33,198 bases of DNA. Origin: a virus. Where the stretch lies: positions 1 through 33,198 of the IMG/VR virus record IMGVR_UViG_3300035181_001613, one strand, 5' to 3'. Position numbers and translations under genes: made by a program. A model generated the notes under the pieces. That model did not search any database. It was not told the DNA's origin and saw only the letters and a list, made by a program, of their open reading frames with translations. Positions 1 through 9,242 of the stretch are shown here, one piece after another; position 1 is the first letter of the stretch; each line of letters starts with the position of its first letter.

Positions 1-145
1 AGTCTGACTTGCTTCTTGCCATGTTTTTTTACAACATAACTACTCTTTTTTATCACCCTTAATTTCTGTTTTTCTAAATCTTATCTATATCTTAGTGCTC
101 ATAACATATTAACTTATATAATGTCTATTGTAATTAAATGGCATT

Positions 146-1030
146 TTATGATGAATAAGTTAACGATGATGATAGCGGTGTTCCTGTATCTATTTTCATA
201 TAACCTGCATAAGCAAGGTACCTTTCTGAGAAACCTGTAAAAGAGTTAGTGCCATTACGAGCTGCGGCGTAAGTAATATAAATCTCTTTAACTGCTGAGC
301 CTACAGTATTTTTAATAAATTGAGTTAATTCAAACAACTCAAAAACACCATTAAAGTTTCCTGTATTTTGGTTACTTATAAAAGTGTTTATAGCATCCTG
401 TACTGGAAATGTGCCGGGTGCTGAAATAGACTCTCCTGTGGTAAGCAACTGTAAGGGGTCTATTTTAATGTTTGCCCACAACTGTAAGTCATCGGGGTCA
501 ACACTTCTAACCGTTACATTAACGCCCGCAGGTTTTAATTTTTGGTCGTTTACATAAGAAACAAAAGGCGGAAGCTCGGTTGCTACATCTAATTTTACAA
601 TTACACTACCTGATAGTTTAGCCACTTTAAGTATAACTGCATCATTGCCCTCTTCAGCGGCAGCCATTGCCACTATTTGTTTTGTGGAATCTATAACTGC
701 ATACTGCCAAGCGTTATTTATAAAAACAAGTGTGTCTCCTAACTGAAAGTATTTACAAGTAGCAACCCACCAAGGTAAAGTGCCATACCTTGAATTGCCT
801 ATGATTATTAAAATATCAATCTTCATCAGGTCAAAAAGAACTTCTAATGCGTATGCACAGGCAGCAACACACCAAGCCCACAAACGCCACCGTGCTACTC
901 TGCTTGTAGTGGTAACATCAGTAAGTAACGTTTGCGAGCTATCTACATTGGGCTGTAAAGTATTAAGTGTAGTTAAACTTTGCTTTTCAGCCATTATGTA
1001 GTCGTACCAATATGGTATTGAGTGTGCCAT
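146..1030 (-). CDS. Baseplate J/gp47-like protein (putative)
   Basis: This 294-residue protein is the last gene of the minus-strand late block, 20 bases after the preceding gene. It has no clear signal peptide, although residues 48-79 are hydrophobic and tryptophan-rich. The C-terminal half contains a stretch (FPVQDAINTFISN, then FNGVFELFELTQFIK) that resembles the last domain of baseplate J/Mu gp47 proteins, which form the wedge of contractile tails. Gene order supports this: tape measure, hub, spike, W-like, fibre and then this gene. Proteins of this type in Bacteroidota phages are sometimes labelled nucleotidyltransferase, but I see no nucleotidyltransferase motif. The baseplate role is inference. 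Confidence 0.5.
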   Translation of the reverse strand: MAHSIPYWYDYIMAEKQSLTTLNTLQPNVDSSQTLLTDVTTTSRVARWRLWAWCVAACAYALEVLFDLMKIDILIIIGNSRYGTLPWWVATCKYFQLGDTLVFINNAWQYAVIDSTKQIVAMAAAEEGNDAVILKVAKLSGSVIVKLDVATELPPFVSYVNDQKLKPAGVNVTVRSVDPDDLQLWANIKIDPLQLLTTGESISAPGTFPVQDAINTFISNQNTGNFNGVFELFELTQFIKNTVGSAVKEIYITYAAARNGTNSFTGFSERYLAYAGYMKIDTGTPLSSSLTYSS

Positions 1031-1050
1031 TTAATTTGCGTTTATGAAGT

Positions 1051-1557
1051 TTAAGCCTCTGCTTTTGTTTCAGTATTAAATTCTTTTTCAAACTCACTTA
1101 CGTTTAAAAAAACAAAGCCATTTAATTGTTTAGTCGTTAAAAAATCAAATTTTTCAGGCAGTTCCATTGTGTTTTCAAAAACCTGAACTTCTATCTCTTG
1201 CTCTAAAAATGCATCTATGATAACATCTCTTTCAGCTTGTATTTCATCAGCATTTTTATTTACTTCTTTTTGAGGCGTTACATCAAATTGATAACCTCCT
1301 TTATCATTTAAAATAGCCACCTTTTTATCATCTCTGATACATTTTTCAACCCAAAAATCGCTTTCTTTTCTGTTTAAAGGTTTCATTTTATTAAGTATCT
1401 CTTTATCTCCTGCCTTGATAATACCTTTGTTTAATTCCGAAAAACGTTCGCAATAATATGCAACACGGGTGCCAGGAAATAATTTTTCAGTTTCTCTTGC
1501 AGCGTTTACAGCATCAGAAAATTTTTCTCTTGAAGTTGTGATTGTTTTTGTTTTCAT
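1051..1557 (-). CDS. Hypothetical protein downstream of tail fibre
   Basis: This 168-residue, lysine- and glutamate-rich soluble protein has no signal peptide, membrane segment or motif I recognise. It lies between the tail fibre gene and the J-like gene with short gaps, so it belongs to the tail operon. Fibre assembly chaperones often sit directly after the fibre gene, so that is a possible role by position only. The start ATG follows an A-rich leader ending in AAAAAAGG. Confidence 0.6.
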   Translation of the reverse strand: MKTKTITTSREKFSDAVNAARETEKLFPGTRVAYYCERFSELNKGIIKAGDKEILNKMKPLNRKESDFWVEKCIRDDKKVAILNDKGGYQFDVTPQKEVNKNADEIQAERDVIIDAFLEQEIEVQVFENTMELPEKFDFLTTKQLNGFVFLNVSEFEKEFNTETKAEA

Positions 1558-1579
1558 CCTTTTTTAGATTTTATGGTTA

Positions 1580-4225
1580 TTAATAGTTTTCAAAAATTAC
1601 ATAAGAGTATGTTGATGTATCAAGCGTATTTGTTGCGCCCGCTGTGTTTACTGACGTAAAAGTTATTGAGCCTGAAGAGCAAACAGCTTTAACCTGAGCA
1701 CCCAAAGTGCCACTTTCAGAAACCAACGATATAAATGGTAAAGAGGAGGCGGTTACACCTGTTAATGATACAGTTGCAGTTCCTGCTACCAAAGTAATTG
1801 TGTTAAGTCTGCTCGTGGTTAACCGAAGAGTTTTATTGGTTGTTGCAATTCCTATGTCTCCGGCAACATCTAATTTATAAGTTGGCGTTACTTGGCCACC
1901 TACATAAAGAGAGTTTCTTATTGAAGTAATGCCCGATGTTATGTTTAAAACATCATTAGTGCCTAAAGTATTTCCACCTTGCCATAAACTTAATGTACCA
2001 TTAAGAGCACCTAAACCTAAACCTCCCACACCATCTGTATATAAGGCTACTGCATCGGCTTTTAAAATGCCATTAGCTGTATAACCACTACTTGTTAGAA
2101 AAAAGTTTGCACCCTTAGCATTATTATTTCTCAAATAATATCCGCATAGAGCTGCATTTCCTGAATTAGAATTATAAACATTCATTTTAACTCCTGCATT
2201 TTGCGAGTTCTCAATATTTATTAAATCATATGAACTTGCAGCTGCATTAGCAATACTATTTGTAGTTCCTAATAATAACCTGCCATCTCCAAATAATGTC
2301 ATACTTCTATGGCGAGAAGTAGCGGAGGTAGCGTTAGTAGTTGTTTCCCAAGCAAACGCACAGCCATTATGTGTGGAATCTACCCAATCTTCAGTTGTGT
2401 AAACTTGGAATGCTGCTGCACTTTGAGTCATAGCTCCAAAAGTTCCATTAGAACCTGTACCATAGGCCCCTCTAAAACCAGTTGACATTAAATAATCAGC
2501 AGATTGAGTATTTAATGGGGAATTAGCTGTTCCTCTTGCTCTAACATAATGGACATCATTCTGACCAACTCCAGCACCTGTTCCAAATGTGCAATATCTT
2601 ATAGTGAATTGAGCAGAACCATTATTTACTATATCAAATATATGTGAAGGGTCACCTATCGCTGGACTAAGATTATAATTGCTGCCTGTAACTCCAGCAC
2701 TAATTGTATAGGTTACAGCATTTGAACCATTATTAACTTGAAAATTTGAATTACCTGTTAATTGGTTTGCATCATTATAGAAGCCTACATAGTTAGCTGC
2801 TACGGTTCCCGTAGTACCCAATAACTGAGTGCTTACATCTGCCAAAGTATACGTGCGGGTTTGACCACTTGTTATTCCTGAGGCGGAGAAAATAGCCAAC
2901 TTAGTATTGTCGGCGTTATTTTTTACTAAAGCTGTATTATCGGCAAATGGATTTGAAGATGAAGAGCCATTTGAAGCGGCTGTTATTCTGCCTTTAGAGT
3001 CTACAGTAATATTTGCATTAGTATAACTTGTAGCTGTTACTGCTGTGTTAGCTAAGGTTAAAACGCCTGTGTTTGATATAGTTGCATCTCCACTTAAATT
3101 AACTCCCGTGGCTACATTACTACTGTTGCCAACAAATATTTTAGTAGAGTTTAAAACATTAGATACAGGCGTATAACCCAAAGCACCTTCTTGTCTTGCC
3201 CAATTAGCATCGGTGCTACCGGGTGTATTAATTAACGCACGTATAGTATCTCCATCATAAACCGTTTTACTTCCAACAGTTCCGGCAACACCTGCACCAA
3301 GCCCATTGACAGTCCATATATCTCCTTTAAGGACAGCACCTGATGTGCCACTACCTCCAGTTGATGGATAGCTACCAGAAGGAGTAAAATTACCTCTATC
3401 ATCCCATAAGCCTACTTGCCATGCAACTAATTGCTGATAGGTAACAGGTTGCAATGAAGTTGTTGCATCGGCATATAAATTAAACATGCCTGTCATTGAG
3501 CCGCCTGATAAAGCAAGATAACCGCCCCCAACTATTGGAGCATATCTTGCATCATTATAATCTCTATGAAAAGCAGTAGAGCCATCACCGTTCGCAGCAA
3601 CATAAGAAGCGGTACCAGCATCATAATATAAACCTTTAAACAATGGATTAGTAGATGATGCAAGAAATTTATCGGGCTCAACATAAAATATACCTTGTCC
3701 TGTTGGGTCAGCAGCATCTAATCTTGTTTGTCCAGGTGCTACGGTTACATTCCCCGAATAAGCTCCATAAAGCACGCTTAACATCGCTACATTATGACCA
3801 TTGTTGTTTCCATTAAAGTAAAGACGAGCATATTGTGAAGCCGATGCCAAATCTGCGCCACTACCCGAACCAATAAAATAATCTTTGTTTACGCTTACAA
3901 GTAATGTTTTTGCAGCAGCACTTGGCTCATATCTTAATGTTCCGGTAATGTAATTGCTTCCCGATGTACCGGGTAATGGTATATAGTTAGCACTTGCAGC
4001 TAAAATATATCTACCATCATTATACAAACGAGGCATGATAGAGCTATCGTCGGCCACCGATGAATAATCGCCAAAATATTTAAGCAATCCTGTTGCCTGT
4101 ACCGAACCATCCTTGGCTAAGTAGTTTGCGCCATTACCGCCGTTGTAAAAAGTAAGTAATGCGTTTAATTTGGTTCTAACCGAAGAACCTAATTCATTGT
4201 CTAATATTGGATATAGTGTTGCCAT
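1580..4225 (-). CDS. Tail fibre / receptor-binding protein
   Basis: This 881-residue protein is rich in Gly, Ser, Thr, Asn and Ala and is the longest gene of the baseplate end of the operon. The N-terminus (MATLYPILDNELG) probably attaches to the baseplate. The middle has repeated short beta-prone segments such as YLALSGGSMTG and GNSSNVATGVNLSG, typical of trimeric fibre shafts. Near residue 790 is a PTYKLDVAGDIGI segment, a pattern common before the C-terminal tip or chaperone region of Bacteroidota fibre-like proteins. I see no S74 intramolecular chaperone signature. The C-terminus has no similarity to the DGR repeats elsewhere in the window. The role in host adsorption is inferred from composition and position. 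Confidence 0.8.
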   Translation of the reverse strand: MATLYPILDNELGSSVRTKLNALLTFYNGGNGANYLAKDGSVQATGLLKYFGDYSSVADDSSIMPRLYNDGRYILAASANYIPLPGTSGSNYITGTLRYEPSAAAKTLLVSVNKDYFIGSGSGADLASASQYARLYFNGNNNGHNVAMLSVLYGAYSGNVTVAPGQTRLDAADPTGQGIFYVEPDKFLASSTNPLFKGLYYDAGTASYVAANGDGSTAFHRDYNDARYAPIVGGGYLALSGGSMTGMFNLYADATTSLQPVTYQQLVAWQVGLWDDRGNFTPSGSYPSTGGSGTSGAVLKGDIWTVNGLGAGVAGTVGSKTVYDGDTIRALINTPGSTDANWARQEGALGYTPVSNVLNSTKIFVGNSSNVATGVNLSGDATISNTGVLTLANTAVTATSYTNANITVDSKGRITAASNGSSSSNPFADNTALVKNNADNTKLAIFSASGITSGQTRTYTLADVSTQLLGTTGTVAANYVGFYNDANQLTGNSNFQVNNGSNAVTYTISAGVTGSNYNLSPAIGDPSHIFDIVNNGSAQFTIRYCTFGTGAGVGQNDVHYVRARGTANSPLNTQSADYLMSTGFRGAYGTGSNGTFGAMTQSAAAFQVYTTEDWVDSTHNGCAFAWETTTNATSATSRHRSMTLFGDGRLLLGTTNSIANAAASSYDLINIENSQNAGVKMNVYNSNSGNAALCGYYLRNNNAKGANFFLTSSGYTANGILKADAVALYTDGVGGLGLGALNGTLSLWQGGNTLGTNDVLNITSGITSIRNSLYVGGQVTPTYKLDVAGDIGIATTNKTLRLTTSRLNTITLVAGTATVSLTGVTASSLPFISLVSESGTLGAQVKAVCSSGSITFTSVNTAGATNTLDTSTYSYVIFENY

Positions 4226-4232
4226 TTTTTAA

Positions 4233-4580
4233 TTATTCTGTTATTGGTGGTGGAGAACTTAAAATTACTGTACTGCCATCTCTCCATCTTGATGCATCAT
4301 CCCAAGCTCCGTTATCATCCCAAGAGCCACCTGCAAGTATCCAATTCCTAAGTCTTACACCTGTAGCTAATACCGAACCATTTGCTTTCAAATAATCTAC
4401 AACCGCTTTATTTATTGGCGGCTGACTTATTAAAATTCTTGTACCTGTTGGTATATCATCACTAAAATTTACCTTATCAGGATTATCAATAATTAATTGT
4501 TTAACACCTGCACTATCGCCATACTCTTGTATGGCTAAATCCCAAATGCTTTGATTATATTTTGTTGTTATATAAAACAT
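4233..4580 (-). CDS. LysM-like / tail protein X-like baseplate protein
   Basis: This 115-residue protein starts with a LysM-like segment: YNQSIWDLAIQEYGD, then IIDNPD, then IPTGTRILI. This matches the small tail protein X/LysM proteins that help fix the hub and spike. The C-terminal third is rich in Trp, Asp and Ser (GGSWDDNGAWDDASRWRDG) and resembles the short Trp-Asp repeats of phage baseplate or fibre-attachment regions. Its ATG abuts the end of the W-like gene, suggesting coupled translation, and the fibre gene follows after seven bases. Confidence 0.65.
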   Translation of the reverse strand: MFYITTKYNQSIWDLAIQEYGDSAGVKQLIIDNPDKVNFSDDIPTGTRILISQPPINKAVVDYLKANGSVLATGVRLRNWILAGGSWDDNGAWDDASRWRDGSTVILSSPPPITE

Positions 4581-4873
4581 TACATATCAAGATTAATTTT
4601 ACCATTAACAACCTTTAAACTCTTAGGTGTTTTACCATCTCTTTTAAGATTAAGTAAAAGCACTTGCTGCATTTGCGTTGGAGACATTTTACTGTTAATC
4701 ATTTTTTGTAATTCAGGGCTAAGCAATGGGTCTGATTTTAAAGAGCCTTTGCTTGGAAGTTTGAAAATTATAAGGCAATCATCAAGTGTACCATCGCCAA
4801 TAGCAAAGTCTCCATCTCTAATTAAATCATCGCCGTTATCATCAAGTAATATGTCAATGTTTTCTTTAGCCAT
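4580..4873 (-). CDS. Mu gp46 / gpW-like baseplate wedge protein
   Basis: This 97-residue protein contains the segment DLIRDGDFAIGDGTLDD followed by GSLKSDPLL. That pattern (an input value, a GDF-x-IG-x-G core, a proline-bearing loop) is seen in the gp46/gpW/gp25-like proteins of contractile tail baseplates. It overlaps the spike gene by eight bases and touches the next gene, as expected for a tightly coupled baseplate operon. The C-terminus (TPKSLKVVNGKINLDM) is the usual short beta tail. The assignment rests on motif, size and order. Confidence 0.65.
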   Translation of the reverse strand: MAKENIDILLDDNGDDLIRDGDFAIGDGTLDDCLIIFKLPSKGSLKSDPLLSPELQKMINSKMSPTQMQQVLLLNLKRDGKTPKSLKVVNGKINLDM

Positions 4874-5372
4874 TGCCGTGCTTTACTTTAGTATTTTCAA
4901 TATCAGAGTTAACTGTTGGTGTTAAAGTATCGGTATCTGGTACAGTAGGCGCACCTGTAGAGCCCGATATTGTTCCACCTGTGTGAACATGAGCATCAAA
5001 CTTGGCAACTAAATCATTATATGCGTTTTCAATGTTATTTAAACGAGCAACCACGTTTGCCGTAATAGGTATGCCGCCATTTACATTACCCATTAACTCA
5101 ATATTATCGGTTTGGTCTGCATCAATTACTCGCCCGGTTAATGAATGGTCATTAAATAATACTTGCACATTACTGCCTTGAGTAGGGAAAATAATAACAC
5201 CGCTTTTTGATGTGCCCAAATCAATGTTTTCAATATCTAAATCATCAATAGTAATTGTGCAAGAAGTATCTGCAACATTAACAGATTTACACGAAGCCCA
5301 AATGCAAATCATTTTCTGTTTGCCTTTGGTAGCTCTTTTTATAGCTGCTAAAAATTCTGCCTTTCTACTCAT
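4866..5372 (-). CDS. Baseplate spike / assembly protein V-like (Mu gp45-like)
   Basis: This 168-residue protein has an N-terminal OB-like beta domain (residues about 20-100) and a C-terminal part with KFDAHVHTGG followed by repeated Gly/Ser/Thr/Pro strands. Spike proteins of P2 (gpV) and Mu (gp45) have an OB domain, a beta-helical needle and an HxH motif that binds a metal ion at the tip. Here the HVH triplet is visible. It overlaps the upstream hub gene by four bases. The spike role is well supported by position between hub and W-like genes; metal binding is inference. Confidence 0.75.
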   Translation of the reverse strand: MSRKAEFLAAIKRATKGKQKMICIWASCKSVNVADTSCTITIDDLDIENIDLGTSKSGVIIFPTQGSNVQVLFNDHSLTGRVIDADQTDNIELMGNVNGGIPITANVVARLNNIENAYNDLVAKFDAHVHTGGTISGSTGAPTVPDTDTLTPTVNSDIENTKVKHGNG

Positions 5373-6343
5373 GCTGCTTTAGGGCCAATGGTTACTAATT
5401 TTCTAAGTGCTCCACGCTCATCTAAGCTTGGCTCTACTGTATCAACATAATAATTGCCTGTTCGCTCAGGGAACTCATCGCTTGTTAGATTAATAATATC
5501 TCCATGCTTAATTGGCTTATCTCCAAACAACAATATGTTGCCTTGGTAGCCATCAAATTTTAAACGGTCTAAACTTTTTTGTGCGAGATTTTTTAATACT
5601 TCTGTATCCGTAATATTTGTACAAACTAATCTTTCCTCTTCGCCATCTACATCGCCCACATGCACAACTTTCTTTTTGCCTTTTGCGTTGTAACTTGTCA
5701 TGGTTACTTTAAGCTTTATTTGGTCTTTAGTGCGGTACTCTAAATTGTTTTTAATGCAATCTTTTATAATATCAATGGTGTAAGTAGTGGCGTGTTCGTT
5801 GTCGCCGTATATCTTACCACACACCAATTTATTGCCATCAAAATAAGTATATAAGCCCTTTTGGTCTTTAAGCAACGTAAACACTTCAGCAACGGTCATA
5901 TTGGGTAAATACACAGCACCTAATTCAACATCATAAGCATCTACTATGTATGGGCTTGGCACAATTTCTTTTAATAGTGTTTGAAGGTTTACGCTACCAT
6001 AACTCTTGTTAACATGGGTGCGCTTCATTAACCACATTGGGTCGTCTAATTTTAAAATGACAGGCATACTATCATTTACAAAACTTACAAAGCCCGAAAA
6101 ATCTAAATTGTAGTTTCCATCATAACCACTATACAACTCAACAGGGTCGCCCGCTTGTAATAGTTTGTAAACTTGTCCTATTTCATCAAAATAAAGTCTT
6201 TTGGCAATCTTTGTTTCAGCATTATCAGTAAGTTGCTTCCAACTTAATGATGCAGAGTAGGAGTTAATAGTATTAAAAGCAAAGGCTTTTCTGCCCCTGC
6301 TTTCAGGAAATACCATTTTAATATTTACAACTAAATACTGCAT
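5369..6343 (-). CDS. Baseplate hub, late control D / Mu gp44-like
   Basis: This 324-residue protein fits the gpD/gp44/gp27-like baseplate hub fold. An early segment (ETKIAKRLYF) precedes a GDPVELYSGYDGN region with FSGFVSFV, typical of the first hub barrel. The middle (LQTLLKEIV, then VAEVFTLLKDQKGLYTYFDGNKLVCG) is characteristic of the second domain. The C-terminus (KHGDIINLTSDEFPERTGNYYVDTV in outline) is the usual last barrel. It is followed at once by the spike gene, which the hub trimer carries. In the mature virion it closes the tail tube. Confidence 0.75.
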   Translation of the reverse strand: MQYLVVNIKMVFPESRGRKAFAFNTINSYSASLSWKQLTDNAETKIAKRLYFDEIGQVYKLLQAGDPVELYSGYDGNYNLDFSGFVSFVNDSMPVILKLDDPMWLMKRTHVNKSYGSVNLQTLLKEIVPSPYIVDAYDVELGAVYLPNMTVAEVFTLLKDQKGLYTYFDGNKLVCGKIYGDNEHATTYTIDIIKDCIKNNLEYRTKDQIKLKVTMTSYNAKGKKKVVHVGDVDGEEERLVCTNITDTEVLKNLAQKSLDRLKFDGYQGNILLFGDKPIKHGDIINLTSDEFPERTGNYYVDTVEPSLDERGALRKLVTIGPKAA

Positions 6344-6682
6344 TTAATCTACTAATTCAATTACTTGCTCAATAAGGTTTGCACTTGCGTGTGCGTGGTC
6401 AGCTTCTTTATATGTTTTTATATACTCCTTTAACTTGTTTATTATCTCGCTTTTATAATTTACATGAGCTTCTAACTCTGCTATTTTTATTTTCAGCTTG
6501 CTATTTTCCTCTTGTAATTGATATTGATTTTGATAAAGCTTACTCATTCTATCACGAACCTCATTTAACTCTTTAACAAAAAATTGTCTTTCTTGCGTTA
6601 ATGCAGAAAAGGCTTTAACTATTGCAGCTAATAAACCGCCACCAAAGATTACCGAGAAAATTGTTATAAGTAAAGTGTTCAT
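6344..6682 (-). CDS. Small membrane-anchored coiled-coil protein in tail module
   Basis: This 112-residue protein begins with a hydrophobic segment (residues 2-24, including ITIFSVIFGGGLLAAIV) and continues as a long charged helix (about residues 30-95) with heptad-like spacing of Leu, Ile and Tyr, likely a coiled coil. It overlaps the upstream gene by four bases and ends directly before the hub gene. I do not recognise the family. A membrane anchor is unusual among baseplate genes; it could act in tail assembly at the membrane, or the hydrophobic segment could pack inside the tail. Confidence 0.6.
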   Translation of the reverse strand: MNTLLITIFSVIFGGGLLAAIVKAFSALTQERQFFVKELNEVRDRMSKLYQNQYQLQEENSKLKIKIAELEAHVNYKSEIINKLKEYIKTYKEADHAHASANLIEQVIELVD

Positions 6683-7329
6683 ATTGCTAATAATTCAATT
6701 GGTTTAACGCTTCTTGCTTGTATTTCGTAAGGTTTAATAACATTCATATCCAAGTCCCTGGCATCGGGATATGTAATTGATTTAATGGCTATTTTATGTA
6801 TGCCTAACCACTCAAATATTTTACCTGTTACTCCAATAGCATCGGTTATCTCTTCGTATTGCTGTAGCTGTTTAACCTGTTCTTCAATTGATAAAGTACC
6901 TTTATCAATCAAGCTCCGCTCGCCCGCTATTATAAAACCTTTAATACTTATTTGCCAAGGTGTAAAACCGTACATCTCAATAACACTATCATCTTGACCA
7001 CTCATCTCGGTTTCTGTAATAATTTTAGATCGTGTGAAAGATGCTACACTTGCAAATGGCAAATAACAACCACCATAAAATTTCTTTTTTACAACGCCGC
7101 TATCTAAATATTTATAACCCGCACTACCTTGTAAAGCCATAGGAAACTGAACAGGAAGCCCCAAAGAGTTTGTTGTAAAATCAGTTTCATCTTGTGGCGT
7201 AACCTCAATATTGTAAGCACCTAAATAAGGCTTGCTCTCATCCTTGGTTACTTTATACCTACGGATAAGCGGCCCTGCAATATTAAAGGCATGAGTAAAT
7301 AATGTATCTATGGGAATTGTGTACTGCAT
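6679..7329 (-). CDS. DUF6046-like tail/baseplate protein
   Basis: This 216-residue protein directly follows the tape measure gene (shared base at 7329). It contains GFTPWQISIKGFII, then a helical stretch with IEEQVKQLQQYEEITDA, then FEWLGIHKIAIKSITYPDA. This arrangement resembles the DUF6046 family found in Bacteroidota contractile-tail phages and, more loosely, tail tube initiator proteins that sit between tape measure and hub. Its position agrees with that. The molecular role is not established from the sequence. Confidence 0.6.
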   Translation of the reverse strand: MQYTIPIDTLFTHAFNIAGPLIRRYKVTKDESKPYLGAYNIEVTPQDETDFTTNSLGLPVQFPMALQGSAGYKYLDSGVVKKKFYGGCYLPFASVASFTRSKIITETEMSGQDDSVIEMYGFTPWQISIKGFIIAGERSLIDKGTLSIEEQVKQLQQYEEITDAIGVTGKIFEWLGIHKIAIKSITYPDARDLDMNVIKPYEIQARSVKPIELLAI

Positions 7330-9242
7330 TATACGCCTATTGTTATTACTCCGTCTCTTAAAGCATCTGTTACTTTATCCATAACATCATCTGCTAATTT
7401 TTGAACATCAACACCTGAAGCTGCTGTAATTTTTTGGTCAAACTTTATATTCATAATCAAGCTTCTATTGCCGGTGCTTGCACCTTTACCTTTTGTTTCA
7501 ACAGGGTCAACAGCACCAACGGGTAAACCTTTGTTTACATTGTTTAGTGCCTTCTCTGCGCTTGTACCTTCGTTAGGGTCAATGTTATTTTTGTTGTCTT
7601 TAGTAAGCTTGGCATACATGCCCTGATAAAGAGAATTGTATTTTATATTATCCTGACGAGTATATTTTCTACCCTTATCATTTATGCCATATCCGTACAA
7701 TTCTTTAAATCTGTCCTGTGCGTAACTGGCTGATTTATCAGAAGCATATTGCCTTTTAAACTTTTCTAATTCAACCTTTTCTTTTGCAATGCCATCCGTA
7801 CTTTTTACCATACCGATAGTTAAAACATTTGCAATGTCTCTAACCACCATTGGCAAGCCCTTAAAAGCTGTAACAAATGCATCTACAATAGGCAACAGGT
7901 ATGCGCCTATACTCTCGCCCATGTTTTTTAAATCATCGCCTACATCAGCCCAAGTGCGTTTGTAGTTTTGGGTCATGGATAACTGTCGGTTTGTTTCGCC
8001 AATAGAATTATTAACGCCTCCCATAATCTCTTTAAATTTTTCGGCATCAGATGTTAGTACACTAAACGCAGTTAGTGCCTGAGCATCATGTAGTTTTATG
8101 TTGCTTAAAAATATTGCACGGCCTTTATCACTTAGCCCTTGCCATTTTTTAGTAAAGTCGCCAAGTATATCGCTAATGTTTCTCCGCATACCTTTTGCAT
8201 CAAAAACCTTAATACCGGTTTTTTCCATTTCTTTTAAAATGGGCAACTTATTCATTGCTGTAAAAGCGTTTTTCATAAGCATAGTGGCATCGGTAGCACT
8301 TTGCCCTTTAGCAGTCATAAACGCAAATAAACCTGCGGTATCTTTAAAATTAATGCCGAGCACTTTAGCATCAGCAATTAACTGAGGCAAGTATTGTGCA
8401 AAATCTTTAAACTCACCTGCGCCATATTTTTTAGCAGCAAACAAGGTATCCATTACCTCTGCGGCAGATGTGTTCTTTTCGCCCACAATTGATAGCGTAC
8501 GTGCTAATGCCCCTGCAACGGTATCAATATCCGTAAAGCCTGCTTTAGCTCCTTTAACGGCAATTTCTAAAATGTTTAATGAAAGGTTTACTTTGTTGGT
8601 TTGACTTAATATTTTCTCGTAAGCTTCCGGTATGCGTTCAAAGTTTCCACCGCTGTTGCTTCCAATATCCTTTAAACGGCCTTTTAATTTACCAAGCGAC
8701 TCGTCTCCAAGCTGAGCGGTGGCATTTACCTTTGCCATGCCCTCATTAAAGTTTAAAGCAATTTCAGTTGACTTCATTAAGCCAACACCAATAAGCGCAG
8801 CAGTACCCGCTACCAATGCCATTGGGTTTGTTAAAAGAGACATACCACGACTTAAGCCGGGTATCTCAGATGCACTTTGTTGCATCATATCCTTATACTT
8901 AGCCCATCCGGCTAACGGTGCAGGCGCAGGGTTAATAACCTTATTAAGTCTATCCATATCGCTTTTTGTTTTATCAATCATAGATTGATACTTTGCAATA
9001 TGAACGGTATTAAAAGCTGCTTTCTGCCCTTTTTCAAGACGTCTCAATTGGTCTTCTAACTGGCCATAACTCTTTTTAAAAGTTTGACCCAATACATTTG
9101 TTTGCTTGGTAATGGTTTGAACGGAATTGCTTGTTTTATTAAATGAGGATTGTATGCCTGTTACAATAGGTTTCAATTTCTGAAAAACGCCCATCACATT
9201 TTCCTTTAATCGTAAATTCCATGTGGTGGTTGTTTCGCTCAT
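7329..9242 (-). CDS. Tail tape measure protein (TP901-like)
   Basis: This 637-residue protein has an N-terminal helical region, a hydrophobic segment near residues 135-155 (PMALVAGTAALIGVGLM) and a TP901-type core. The core includes ATAQLGDESLGKLK, VAGALARTLSIVGEKNTSAAE and FAFMTAKGQSATDA. Tape measure proteins set tail length and are ejected into the cell envelope during infection. It is short for a contractile tail, pointing to a short tail. The gene starts immediately after the stop of the frameshifted chaperone reading frame, the classical position. Confidence 0.9.
   Translation of the reverse strand: MSETTTTWNLRLKENVMGVFQKLKPIVTGIQSSFNKTSNSVQTITKQTNVLGQTFKKSYGQLEDQLRRLEKGQKAAFNTVHIAKYQSMIDKTKSDMDRLNKVINPAPAPLAGWAKYKDMMQQSASEIPGLSRGMSLLTNPMALVAGTAALIGVGLMKSTEIALNFNEGMAKVNATAQLGDESLGKLKGRLKDIGSNSGGNFERIPEAYEKILSQTNKVNLSLNILEIAVKGAKAGFTDIDTVAGALARTLSIVGEKNTSAAEVMDTLFAAKKYGAGEFKDFAQYLPQLIADAKVLGINFKDTAGLFAFMTAKGQSATDATMLMKNAFTAMNKLPILKEMEKTGIKVFDAKGMRRNISDILGDFTKKWQGLSDKGRAIFLSNIKLHDAQALTAFSVLTSDAEKFKEIMGGVNNSIGETNRQLSMTQNYKRTWADVGDDLKNMGESIGAYLLPIVDAFVTAFKGLPMVVRDIANVLTIGMVKSTDGIAKEKVELEKFKRQYASDKSASYAQDRFKELYGYGINDKGRKYTRQDNIKYNSLYQGMYAKLTKDNKNNIDPNEGTSAEKALNNVNKGLPVGAVDPVETKGKGASTGNRSLIMNIKFDQKITAASGVDVQKLADDVMDKVTDALRDGVITIGV

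Noticed and set aside
1-145. Phage end or gene fragment at the left edge
   Set aside because: The stretch is AT-rich with no open frame of note and no clear Mu-type end repeat, so no feature can be supported.
780-1001. Plus-strand open frame opposite the J-like gene
   Set aside because: It lies entirely antisense to a gene that fits the tail operon and has no recognisable domain; it is most likely a shadow. Other antisense frames in the window were rejected for the same reason.
146-1030. Nucleotidyltransferase function for the last late gene
   Set aside because: No G-S-x-D-x-D or similar nucleotidyltransferase motif is visible, and the context is a tail operon.
1580-4225. Tail fibre as a third DGR target
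   Set aside because: I found no segment resembling the GC-rich TR/VR core in the fibre gene, in contrast to the two adjacent target genes.
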